DNA of 64,000 nucleotides from Desulfosporosinus orientis DSM 765 (GTDB lineage: Bacteria > Bacillota > Desulfitobacteriia > Desulfitobacteriales > Desulfitobacteriaceae): the NCBI RefSeq assembly GCF_000235605.1, contig NC_016584.1, forward strand, positions 1,104,001 to 1,168,000. The letters run 5' to 3'. The position numbers and the translations under genes are program-made. Shown in pieces: positions 43,134-51,383 of the stretch. The notes under the pieces were generated by a model. It was not told the DNA's origin. It did no database searches and worked only from the letters and a program-made list of their open reading frames with translations. Numbering within the stretch: position 1 is the stretch's first letter; each line of letters begins with the position of its first letter.

Positions 43134-44555
43134 CTAGAAGTTATATACCACTAGTTTAGACTCTGTCATTTCCTGTATGGCATATTTTGGGCCTTCCCGT
43201 CCGATGCCGCTCTCTTTAATGCCGCCATAGGGGGCCTGATCAGCACGATATAGAGAAGTATCATTAATGATAACCCCGCCTACTTCCAGTTTCCTTGATG
43301 CTTCTGCTGCTATTTCAATCGAGGATGTGAAAATACCAGCCTGCAGGCCATAACGAGAATTATTGGTAATTTCTACGGCTGCAGCAAAATCTTTATAAGG
43401 AATCAAGCTGACAACGGGAGCAAAGATTTCCTCACAGACGACCTGCATATCTGCTTTAACATTGGTCAAAATCGTAGGCTCAAAAAGGGAGCCTTTTCTT
43501 TTTCCACCGCATAATAAGGTGGCGCCCTCTTGGATAGCGGCAGATACCCAGGCTTCGGCCCTGGCTGCTTCTGTTCCGCTGATCATTGGTCCAATATCAG
43601 TCTCCGGATCGAGGGGATTGCCCAGAATGAGCTTTTTGGTTTCCTGGGCAAGTAGATCCGCGAATTCCTGGTAGATATCCTGGTGAATCAGCAGTCGCTG
43701 AATAGAGATACAAACCTGTCCGGCGTTGACAAAAGGCATGCGGCTGCATAAGGAGGCAGCTTTAGTCAAGTCCGCATCTTTATGAATAATGGTTACTGAA
43801 TTAGATCCCAACTCCATAGTGGATTTGCGCAGCCCGATGGTTGAGATAATCTTCTTTCCCACTGGGGGAGAGCCGGTAAATGTGTAGAAGTTAATGCGCT
43901 CATCCTTCAGTAAAAGATCTCCCACATCATTGCCGCCGCCTACGACCAAATTGAGATAACCTGGCGGCAGTCCGGCTTCTTCCAGGATCTTGCAGAGGTT
44001 AATTGCAGAAATTGGGGTAGCAGAAGCGGGCTTTAAGACAACGGCATTACCGGCTGCTAAGGCAGGAGCTATTTTATGAGTTGCCAGATTAAAGGGAAAA
44101 TTAAAGGGGCTAATGGCACAAACAACACCCACAGGGACTCTGATTGTATAGGCTAATCTATTTTCAGAGCCTGGAGCGGCTTCCACTGGAATAACCTCAC
44201 CACTAATGCGTTTAGCTTCTTCCGCTGCAATTAGAAAGACTTGAGCAGCCCGCATCACCTCAGTTTGAGCGTCTCGAAAAACTTTGCCTGCTTCACGTGT
44301 TATTGTCAGTGCTAGGTCGGCTGCTTTTTCGAGGATCAACCTGGATGCTTTTGACAAAATATGGTACCTTTGATAAGGAGAAAGGGTTTTTAAGTGAGAG
44401 GCTCTTAAGGCTGACGTAACTGCATCATCGACTTCTGAAGGTGATGACACACATACTGTAGCAAATACTTCCCCGGAATACTTATCGACAACTGGCATCG
44501 TATCTTTCGTTTCAATCCACTGTCCATTAATGTAGATAGGATAATTCTCTGGCAA
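43134..44555 (-). CDS. NAD(P)-dependent aldehyde dehydrogenase
   Basis: A 473-residue aldehyde dehydrogenase. Catalytic Cys282 lies in NAGQVCISIQR and general base Glu248 in STMELGSNSVTI; the NAD-binding FTGSPPVGKKI and the AISPFNFPFNLATHKIAPAL region are complete. The lack of an Arg/Ser anion-binding pattern I could recognise leaves the substrate open. It lies first in a minus-strand operon with the class III aminotransferase and would oxidise the aldehyde that enzyme makes. The promoter region is shared with the divergent mtbB operon. Confidence 0.88.
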   Translation of the reverse strand: MPENYPIYINGQWIETKDTMPVVDKYSGEVFATVCVSSPSEVDDAVTSALRASHLKTLSPYQRYHILSKASRLILEKAADLALTITREAGKVFRDAQTEVMRAAQVFLIAAEEAKRISGEVIPVEAAPGSENRLAYTIRVPVGVVCAISPFNFPFNLATHKIAPALAAGNAVVLKPASATPISAINLCKILEEAGLPPGYLNLVVGGGNDVGDLLLKDERINFYTFTGSPPVGKKIISTIGLRKSTMELGSNSVTIIHKDADLTKAASLCSRMPFVNAGQVCISIQRLLIHQDIYQEFADLLAQETKKLILGNPLDPETDIGPMISGTEAARAEAWVSAAIQEGATLLCGGKRKGSLFEPTILTNVKADMQVVCEEIFAPVVSLIPYKDFAAAVEITNNSRYGLQAGIFTSSIEIAAEASRKLEVGGVIINDTSLYRADQAPYGGIKESGIGREGPKYAIQEMTESKLVVYNF

Positions 44556-44747
44556 TTATATTCCCTCCTTAACTCTTAGTGTTTTGGACATTTCTGATAA
44601 TTGTATCTTTTATATAGATGCAAAGTTTGTGCCAGGAGAGGGATGGTCCCAGGAGCCTTGTTACAGGTGATTACTTCTTAAGGAATTGGTTTTAAATTCC
44701 TCATAGTTTCATGGGATTTAATCATAAAGCCATTACTACTCGTACAT

Positions 44748-44862
44748 AATGAAAAAATTCATCATCAAGTGATGAGTTTTTTCATCGTCCAAAAATCAGA
44801 GCATTAATAGAAATTTCAGAAAATTAAGTTAAATGAACTAAAAAGTAATGAAAAAATTCATT
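44748..44862. promoter_or_regulatory. Three candidate sigma-54 activator binding sites (EBP1 type)
   Basis: The 16-base sites are AATGAAAAAATTCATC (44748-44763), GATGAGTTTTTTCATC (44771-44786) and AATGAAAAAATTCATT (44847-44862). Each is an inverted repeat with a 4-base spacer. They lie about 80-190 bases upstream of a -24/-12 promoter, the normal place for enhancer sites. The half-site matches the palindrome next to the EBP1 gene. Confidence 0.7.
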
Positions 44863-44921
44863 GCCTTAAATTTCAAGGAAGTTCACCATGGCTAAATTAG
44901 GCAATTAAGACATTTTTTTGT

Positions 44922-44938
44922 CTGGCATAGCTTTTGCA
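44922..44938 (+). promoter_or_regulatory. Sigma-54 (-24/-12) promoter of the mtbB operon
   Basis: CTGGCATAGCTTTTGCA has GG and GC dinucleotides 12 bases apart, matching TGGCA-N7-TTGCA. Transcription would start near 44950, about 87 bases before the mtbB ATG. Confidence 0.8.
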
Positions 44939-45036
44939 ACATCCAGAACAGTACATGAATGGAGGGTAGCAAAAAAGTCAAATTTATACCGGTTGATTTC
45001 AGAAATTTTCTAATTATCAGCAAGGAGGAAGCATGG

Positions 45037-46428
45037 ATGAAGGATTTTTTTACCAGGTATGGTGACGGTTCTCCAACGCGAGTGAGTGCAGAAGAAATGA
45101 GGCATGACCTGGAATTGGGGACCAGGGATGCAGCGGACCGCGGTAAAATTCCTGCGCTGAGTGAAGACGAGCTTGACCATCTGTATGATATTTGCACGAG
45201 GCCGGACAAAACTGTGAGCGTAGAGCGAGGAAGTGAAGTTGTTGTTACCTTTGATGCCGGAACGCTAAAACTGCCGATTCGGGCAGGTATTCCCATGGAT
45301 CGCTCCTCAGCAATCCTGGCACATGAACGGGCGTTTTGTTCCGATACCATGGAGTTAGCTCATGTAGATTACAGTTATAAACAACTCAAGGCAATTATTC
45401 ACGAAGAGACAGCGGCAATGGAACACGTCCAGCTTAATACTATAATTCCAGTCTTTTATGGGGCAATGCCAAACTTAGGACTTTATACAAAACCAGATGG
45501 CCCCATTGAAAACTGGTCTGAACTGCTGCCTCTGGCCAAAATTTCTGAAGCTAAGGCCGCCCAAGAAGAAGCAATGGACCATGCCATTAAAGATATGGTC
45601 TATGTGGCTAGCCGTATGTATGAAGCAGGAGCCGACGGGATTAATTTTGATACGGTTGGGGCTTCGGGAGATGCCGATGTGTTGGCCTCTTTAAAGGCTG
45701 TGGAAATACTTAAGGCCAAATATCCGGAAATGGCTGTAGAATTCGGGATGGCCGGTGAGTTTATCCTTGGTATGCATGGCGATTTGTTTTATGAAGGAAA
45801 ACGCTTGGCAGGACTCTATCCTCATGAACAGGTGAAAGTTGCGGAAAAAGCGGGTGCTACCATATTTGGGGCGGTTATCAACACGAACAGCAGCAGGACA
45901 TTTGCCTGGAATCTCGCTCGGAATGTAACCTTTGTCAAGGCCTGTACAGAAGCAGCCGGCATACCGGTCCATGTTAATGTGGGTATGGGTGTGGGAGCAA
46001 TCCCAAATTCCAATACTCCCCCCGTTGATACGGTTTCCAGGGCTGATAAAGCCTTAGTAGAGATAGGTAAGGCAGACGGTTTATAGATTGGTCATGGTGA
46101 TCCTTATGGTATGGCTATAACTCATGAAATGTCTGCAGGCATGGGCGGCATACGTACTGCCGGAGATCTGGTAGCACGGATGCAAATGGCTAAAGGCATG
46201 AAAATCAATGAAGCTAAGAACTATGTGGCCGGTAAATTGGGAATTTCCACCTTCGAACTTTGTGACGAGGCCGTCATGAAGGAGATCAGAGAAGACCTGG
46301 ATATTGGTCATGTTCAAGCCCGCGATGGGGCGTCCATTGGGATTCAAGCTAAATTCAACATTGCCAAGATTCTTGGCTTAGAAATAAGGTCGGTAGAGAA
46401 CTTTAAGCGACTTGCCGGTTTAAGGTGA
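45037..46428 (+). CDS. mtbB: Dimethylamine methyltransferase with in-frame amber codon (pyrrolysine)
   Basis: MtbB moves a methyl group from dimethylamine to a corrinoid protein. The frame is interrupted by TAG at 46084-46086, codon 350 of 463. Both sides align with MtbB (HERAFCSDTMELAHVDYSYK; IPVFYGAMPNLGLYTKPDGP; ADGL-Pyl-IGHGDPYGMAI), and archaeal MtbB has pyrrolysine at residue 356, so the codon is best read as pyrrolysine. ATG 45037 is the start, with AAGGAGGA seven bases upstream; the frame upstream is non-coding. It leads an operon behind a sigma-54 promoter, and a corrinoid protein follows 35 bases on. Without pyrrolysine the protein would be truncated. Confidence 0.93.
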
Positions 46429-46463
46429 TGGAATGTGAACGAAGATTTGAGGAGGTTTAGCTG

Positions 46464-47114
46464 TTGAGTATTGAAGAAATTATCCAGGAAGCTCGGGAAA
46501 CCATTTTGCAATGTGATCAGAATAGAGCTGTAAAGATAGCCGAGCGTACCCTTGCCGAAGGATATGATCCTATTGAAGTGATTAGTTCGGGATTTAGTTA
46601 CGGGATCCGGCAAATGGGAGAACTTTTTGGAAGGGGAGAAGTTTTTCTTCCGCAATTAATTTTGTCCTCCGAAGTAATGAAAGCGGCTGTCCAGATCTTA
46701 GATGCCGCCATCATCCAGACAGGATCGAAGCAATCAAAGGGGACCATTGTTATTGCGACGGTTGAAGGGGATGTGCATGACATCGGTAAAGGAATTGTCG
46801 TATCTCTTCTGAAAACTCAAGGGATTCAAGTCTATGATTTGGGCCGGGATGTATCCACCGCCACCATCATTGAAAAAGCCCTGGAAGTGAAAGCAGACAT
46901 TATCGGTACCAGCGCTTTGCTTACTACAACTTTGATGAGCCAAAAGAAGCTGGAAGATGAACTGCGCAAAAACGGACTGCGTGATCAGTTTAAAACCATG
47001 GTAGGAGGAGCTCCGGCAACCCAGCGCTGGGCGGACCGGATCGGCGCAGACGCTTATGCCGAGGATGCTGCGGAAGCTGTAACCAAGGCCCTGATGCTTT
47101 TAAAGAAAGTTTAG
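46464..47114 (+). CDS. Corrinoid protein (MtbC/MttC-like)
   Basis: A 216-residue methyl-carrier protein that cycles between Co(I) and methyl-Co(III). Residues 1-90 form the four-helix cap domain, with EVFLPQLILSSEVM. The B12-binding domain follows, and cobalt-ligand His105 sits in EGDVHDIGKGIV. The DXHXXG motif, later SALLTTTLM and VGGAPATQRWADRIGAD are standard. TTG start with GAGGAGG upstream. It lies between mtbB and mttB and could serve either. Three paralogues lie in the window (49792, 55624, 60767). Confidence 0.93.
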   Translation: MSIEEIIQEARETILQCDQNRAVKIAERTLAEGYDPIEVISSGFSYGIRQMGELFGRGEVFLPQLILSSEVMKAAVQILDAAIIQTGSKQSKGTIVIATVEGDVHDIGKGIVVSLLKTQGIQVYDLGRDVSTATIIEKALEVKADIIGTSALLTTTLMSQKKLEDELRKNGLRDQFKTMVGGAPATQRWADRIGADAYAEDAAEAVTKALMLLKKV

Positions 47115-47184
47115 TCCCCAAAAGTATAGAGTTAAGTTGTTTTGAAAAAACAGCTAAATGGAAGGAATTTGTGAGGTGAGTGGA

Positions 47185-48678
47185 TTGAGAAGGAATTTAT
47201 TTGCCGGAGCAAGCCGCCAAGAAGGAATGGGGCTAAACATGTTTACAGAAGACGAATTGTACGCTATTCACTGTTCGACCTTAGATGTCCTGAAAAACAC
47301 CGGCGTTAAGGTCGAAAGTGAAGAAGCAAGGGAGATCTTCTCCAGCGGAGGAGCCCACGTCGACCATAAATCGCGCATGGTTAGGTTTCCGGCGCATTTG
47401 GTTGAAGAGTCTATTCATTCTGCTCCGAGTACTATTTTCTTGGCCGGCAGAAATCCCAAAAACGACATCATTTTAGAAAGTAACCGGGTTGGATTTACGA
47501 ATTTTGGTGAAGGTATCCGGGTTATTGATCCTTTCACAAAAGAGTATCGAAAAACAACCAAACATGACGTTGCCAATACTGCTCTGATTTGCGATGCCAT
47601 GAGTGAAATCGATGTTTACGAAAGAGCGGTAGCGGCTCAAGATGAAAATGCCAAAGTGGGTTCCTTGCATGAAGCTGAAGCTTTTTTTGCCAATACTTCG
47701 AAACATTGCTTTTCCGGTGCAAGTAATGGGAAGAACTTTAGGAGAATTGCTGAGATGGCTGCTGCCATCGTCGGAGGTATGGATAAATTAAGGGAAAGAC
47801 CCATTTACAGCACCATCGTTTGTCCCACTAGCCCACTGCAGCTGGTTACGGACTGCACAGAAGTGATTATTGAGGCAGCTAAGGCAGGTATCGCTGTCAA
47901 TATACTTTCTATGGCAATGGCGGGAGGATCTTCCCCTGTGACCTTAGCAGGTACACTGGTTACCCATAATGCTGAAGTATTAAGCGGTATTGTTTTTAGC
48001 CAACTCACACGCAAGGGGGCTCCGGTAATCTATGGGAGCTCAACTACAATTATGGACTTGAAATATACCACAGCCCCTGTGGGATCACCGGAATTAGGAA
48101 TGATTAATGCCGGTGTTGCCAAATTAGCTCAATATTACTTATTGCCCAGCTGGGTTGCCGGTGGCTAGGCAGACAGTAAAGTACCCGATGCACAAGCCGC
48201 CCACGAAAAAACCATAACGGGATTATTAGCTGCTCTAGGCGGAGCAAACTTAATCTATGGTTTGGGTATGCTTGAGCTTGGTATCACCTTTGATTTTGCT
48301 CAATTAGTTATGGATAACGAAATGGCTAAAATGATCAAAAAGGCTGTCTCAGGAATTGAGGTTTCAGAAGAGACACTGGCCGTGGATGTCATCAAGCAGG
48401 TAGGTGCCGGCGGTGAATTCGTGACCAGTGACCATACATTCCGTCATTTTAGGACAGCCCACTCCCAGACGAAGCTCATCGATCGAAGAATGCGTGACAC
48501 ATGGATAGGTATGGGACGCAAGGATTTTACTGAAAGAGCTTATGAAGCAGCGATTTCTATCTTGGAAAACCACAAGCCTGACCCTTTGCCGGCGGGAGCG
48601 GCGGAAAAAATTCGAAGAATTGTCGAAGAAGCAGAAAAGGAATATGGAATCCCACCGAAAAACGGGACACTGATTTAG
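47185..48678 (+). CDS. mttB: Trimethylamine methyltransferase with in-frame amber codon (pyrrolysine), copy 1
   Basis: MttB moves a methyl group from trimethylamine to its corrinoid protein. TAG at 48166-48168 interrupts the frame at codon 328 of 497, in LLPSWVAGG[11 protein letters not shown], the exact context in which archaeal MttB carries pyrrolysine (residue 334). Sequence on both sides is typical ([43 protein letters not shown]). TTG 47185 is taken as start because it aligns with the second copy at 57726 and follows GAGGTGAG; GTG 47176 is possible. The normal stop is also TAG; readthrough there would add 30 residues to TGA at 48766. Confidence 0.93.
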
Positions 48679-48690
48679 GGGGTGTTAGAA

Positions 48691-49752
48691 ATGGCAAATG
48701 AAGAACTTCTCAACAGGATTGTCGAGGCTGTGGTCGAGGGAGAACCGGAGCTGGTCCCAAATACATGAAGCCAGCCTAACAGTCTTAGAGACAATAGAAA
48801 TTCATACAACCTCTGAGCGTTTTAAGAAATTACTATTGGAAAATGGCTGTAAAGAAGAAAAGGATGAGAAAATTTACGTGAGAAACCCATTGCCATGCTA
48901 CCGGTTTCTCCCTTAAGTCCCCTTGAATATGGCTATGATCCGGCAGAGGCTTTGCTGGATATTGTTGAAGCAGGATTGCCCCTGGGAGTTGAACCCTGTC
49001 CCATGATGGGCTCCACGGGACCAATGACTATGGCAGGTATTGCAGTTCAGCATAATTCGGAAATTTTAGCGGGAGTTATTGCCAGTCAAATGATCCGACC
49101 AGGGTCCCCGGTAACCATGTCCTCCAGGGCAACTTTTATGGATTATGCGTTCTGGGGTAGGCTTATGGGCTATGCCGGAAATGGGCTTAGCGGGAGCTGT
49201 TATGAATCAACTTGCCCGGTTTTATGGGGTTCCCACTGCTCCAGGCGGATACTGTGGGGCCTCGAAAACTGCCGATGCCCAGAGCGGGTATGAACATTTG
49301 TACAATGCCATGCTGGAGGCTTTGATTGGGAGTGACATCATTGGCTCCGCAGGCTCGTTAGACAATGCTTTAACTTCTTGTTATGCCATGTTAGTTATTG
49401 ATAACGAACTTTCCTCTGTTATTCAGAGAACAATCCGAGGGGTTGAAGTTAATGAAGATAAACTGGCAGTTAATGTAATTGCTGAAGTTATCCAATCCCA
49501 GAGTAATTTCCTTGAGCATAAGCATACCAGAAAACACTTAAGAGCAGGAGAGCTTTGGAATCCGGTTCTTAGCGACAGGCAAACTTATGAGAAATGGGCT
49601 TTAAGCAAGGAAAAATTGAAAAAAGAGCTAGATTAAAGGCTAAAGAATTACTTGCAGCTCACAGGGCTGAACCGATCAGTCCTGAGGTCAATGTGGAAAT
49701 AGACAACATATTAAAAAGAGCTCAAGACCATTATTTACAGCAGAAAAGCTAG
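48691..49752 (+). pseudogene. Fused remnant: corrinoid protein start joined to decayed non-pyrrolysine MttB homologue
   Basis: ATG 48691 begins MANEELLNRIVEAVVEGEPE, the start of a corrinoid protein, which breaks off at about 48757. The sequence continues in another frame as QIHEASLTVL, then ERFKKLLLENGC, the N-terminus of an MttB-family protein like that at 56295. About 130 residues are then missing. SPLEYGYDPAEALLDIVEAG follows in a third frame, with another frameshift near 49150 in an otherwise well kept middle (GLWAMPEMGLAGAVM) and one at about 49620 in an A-rich run, before EVNVEIDNIL and stop at 49752. At least two deletions and two frameshifts make it inactive. It is an old copy of the 55624-56295 gene pair. 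Confidence 0.85.
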
Positions 49753-49791
49753 TTTTAAAGGGCAGCCCAATTATGAGGGAGGGATTTCCTG

Positions 49792-50427
49792 GTGAGCGGT
49801 TTTAAGGATTTAGCTGATGCGGTAATTAACGGCGATTTCGTGAGGGTTAGAGAAATCACCCTCAGAATGATTGATGACAAAGTAGATCCCCTAGGTATTA
49901 TCAATGACGGCCTTATAGCTGGAATGAATGTAGTGGGTATTAGGTTTAAGGCAGAAGATATGTATGTTCCGGAAGTGATGATGTCGGCAAAATCTATGGC
50001 GGGAGGAATGGAACTGCTAAAGCCCCTCATTGCAGAAACGGATATGCCTTCAGCAGGGACAATCGTTATTGGTACAGTGAAGGGGGACCTACATGACATT
50101 GGCAAGAGCCTGGTGTGTATGATTTTAGAAAGTGCCGGCTTCAAAGTATTTAATCTTGGCACGGATATTTGTCCGGAAATGTTTGTTCAAGCAGTAAGAG
50201 ACTATAAGCCGCAAATTGTAGGATTATCAGCCTTATTAACGACAACCATGCTGAATATGAAGAGTACCATTGAACTATTGATCGAAGCGGGATTGCGAGA
50301 CAGTGTAAAAGTGATTGTAGGCGGAGCACCCGTTTCCCAGAGTTTTGCAGATGAAATCGGAGCTGATGGTTACAGTTCTGATGCCATGGCAGCCAAAGAA
50401 TTATGTTTGACACTTGTGGCTAATTAG
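49792..50427 (+). CDS. Corrinoid protein (MtgC/MttC-like)
   Basis: A 211-residue corrinoid methyl carrier. The cap domain (residues 1-88) has AGMNVVGIRFKAEDMYVPEV, and cobalt-ligand His101 lies in KGDLHDIGKSLV. ALLTTTMLNMKSTIELLIEA and VGGAPVSQSFADEIGADGY complete the B12 fold. It is closest to the paralogue at 60767, which also stands just before an MtgA-like gene. GTG start with AGGGAGGGAT upstream. It follows the decayed MttB homologue and is followed 20 bases on by the methyltetrahydrofolate-forming enzyme, so it would be their shared carrier. Confidence 0.92.
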   Translation: MSGFKDLADAVINGDFVRVREITLRMIDDKVDPLGIINDGLIAGMNVVGIRFKAEDMYVPEVMMSAKSMAGGMELLKPLIAETDMPSAGTIVIGTVKGDLHDIGKSLVCMILESAGFKVFNLGTDICPEMFVQAVRDYKPQIVGLSALLTTTMLNMKSTIELLIEAGLRDSVKVIVGGAPVSQSFADEIGADGYSSDAMAAKELCLTLVAN

Positions 50428-50447
50428 CTGTTTAGGGAGGATTGAAG

Positions 50448-51245
50448 GTGCTAATAATCGGCGAATTAATCAATACGAGCAGGAAGTTAATCAGCGAGGC
50501 AGTTGAGAATAAAGATGCGGATTACATTAAAAAAATTGCCCAAGATCAAATCAATGCTGGTACAAACTATGTAGATATTAATTGCGGCACCATGATCTTT
50601 GATGAAGTAGAGACAATGGAATGGTTAGTCAATACCGTACAAGATGTTGTCCCAGTACCTTTATGCATCGACAGCCCAAATCCTAAAGCAATTGAGACCG
50701 GGCTGAAGCTCGCTCGCTATGGTCAGCCACTCATTAATTCAATTACCGGTGAGAAAGAACGTTATTTAGAAATCCTGCCCTTAGTGCTGAACTATCATGC
50801 TAAGGTCGTAGCTCTGTGTATGGATGATAACGGAATTCCCGAGACAGCTGAAGACCGGATGATGGTAGCAAAAAATCTTTATGAAAGTTTAACCAAAGCT
50901 GGTGTTTCGGAAGACGATATTTACTTTGACCCCCTGATCAAACCAGTTAGTACAGGGGATAAAGCGGGTAAGGAAGTCCTTGATACCATTAAACTGATAA
51001 AACAAAACTATCCTAATGCTCACATGGTTTGCGGCTTAAGCAACATTTCTTTTGGTCTTCCCAACCGGAAAATCTTAAATCAATTGTTTATGATTCAAAC
51101 CATGACCATGGGGATAGATAGTTATATCTTAAACCCTCTGGACAAAAGCATGATGGGTGCTGTTCAGGGTTCACAAACTTTGTTAGGTAATGATTCTTAT
51201 TGCACTTCCTATCTGAATGCCCATAGCAAGGGACTATATGTTTAA
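50448..51245 (+). CDS. Methylcorrinoid:tetrahydrofolate methyltransferase (MtgA-like)
   Basis: A 265-residue pterin-binding TIM-barrel protein of the MtrH/MtgA type. It would take the methyl group from the methylated corrinoid protein and give it to tetrahydrofolate, feeding the Wood-Ljungdahl pathway. LIIGELINTSRKLISEAVE at the N-terminus, GTNYVDINCGTM, PLCIDSPNPKAIE and PLINSITGEKERY line the pterin site. CGLSNISFGLPNRKILNQLF is conserved. GTG 50448 lies seven bases after GGGAGG and matches the 265-residue paralogue at 61444. Desulfitobacterium hafniense MtgA is the functional model; the assignment is by family. Confidence 0.88.
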   Translation: MLIIGELINTSRKLISEAVENKDADYIKKIAQDQINAGTNYVDINCGTMIFDEVETMEWLVNTVQDVVPVPLCIDSPNPKAIETGLKLARYGQPLINSITGEKERYLEILPLVLNYHAKVVALCMDDNGIPETAEDRMMVAKNLYESLTKAGVSEDDIYFDPLIKPVSTGDKAGKEVLDTIKLIKQNYPNAHMVCGLSNISFGLPNRKILNQLFMIQTMTMGIDSYILNPLDKSMMGAVQGSQTLLGNDSYCTSYLNAHSKGLYV

Positions 51246-51307
51246 ATTTAGATAACTGAATATTCAAATATTAATTAAAAACGTAACCTTAATAAGGGAG
51301 GGGATAT

Positions 51308-51372
51308 ATGGAACTAAACTGATAAAGTCATAAGTCCTTTTGAAAATTGGCTGAACCTGAAAAATGTTTAGG
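51308..51372 (+). other. Conserved leader segment before BCCT gene, with frameshifted mini-ORF
   Basis: ATG 51308 follows AGGGAGGGG and stops after four codons (MELN). Skipping one base restores a 20-residue frame MELNDKVISPFENWLNLKNV that ends just before the BCCT ribosome binding site. The same NWLNLKNV end occurs upstream of the second BCCT gene (63588-63621). It may be a lost small gene or the tail of a deleted upstream gene. Confidence 0.4.
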
Positions 51373-51383
51373 GAGGCGAGAAA

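Noticed and set aside
44959-45036. Longer N-terminus of mtbB starting at 44959
   Set aside because: It overlaps the -12 region and transcript start of the sigma-54 promoter, lacks similarity to MtbB, and the ATG at 45037 has a perfect ribosome binding site.
47185-48678. mttB as a pseudogene split by a nonsense mutation
   Set aside because: The stop is exactly at the conserved pyrrolysine position, similarity continues in frame, a second copy has the same codon, and pylB is present.
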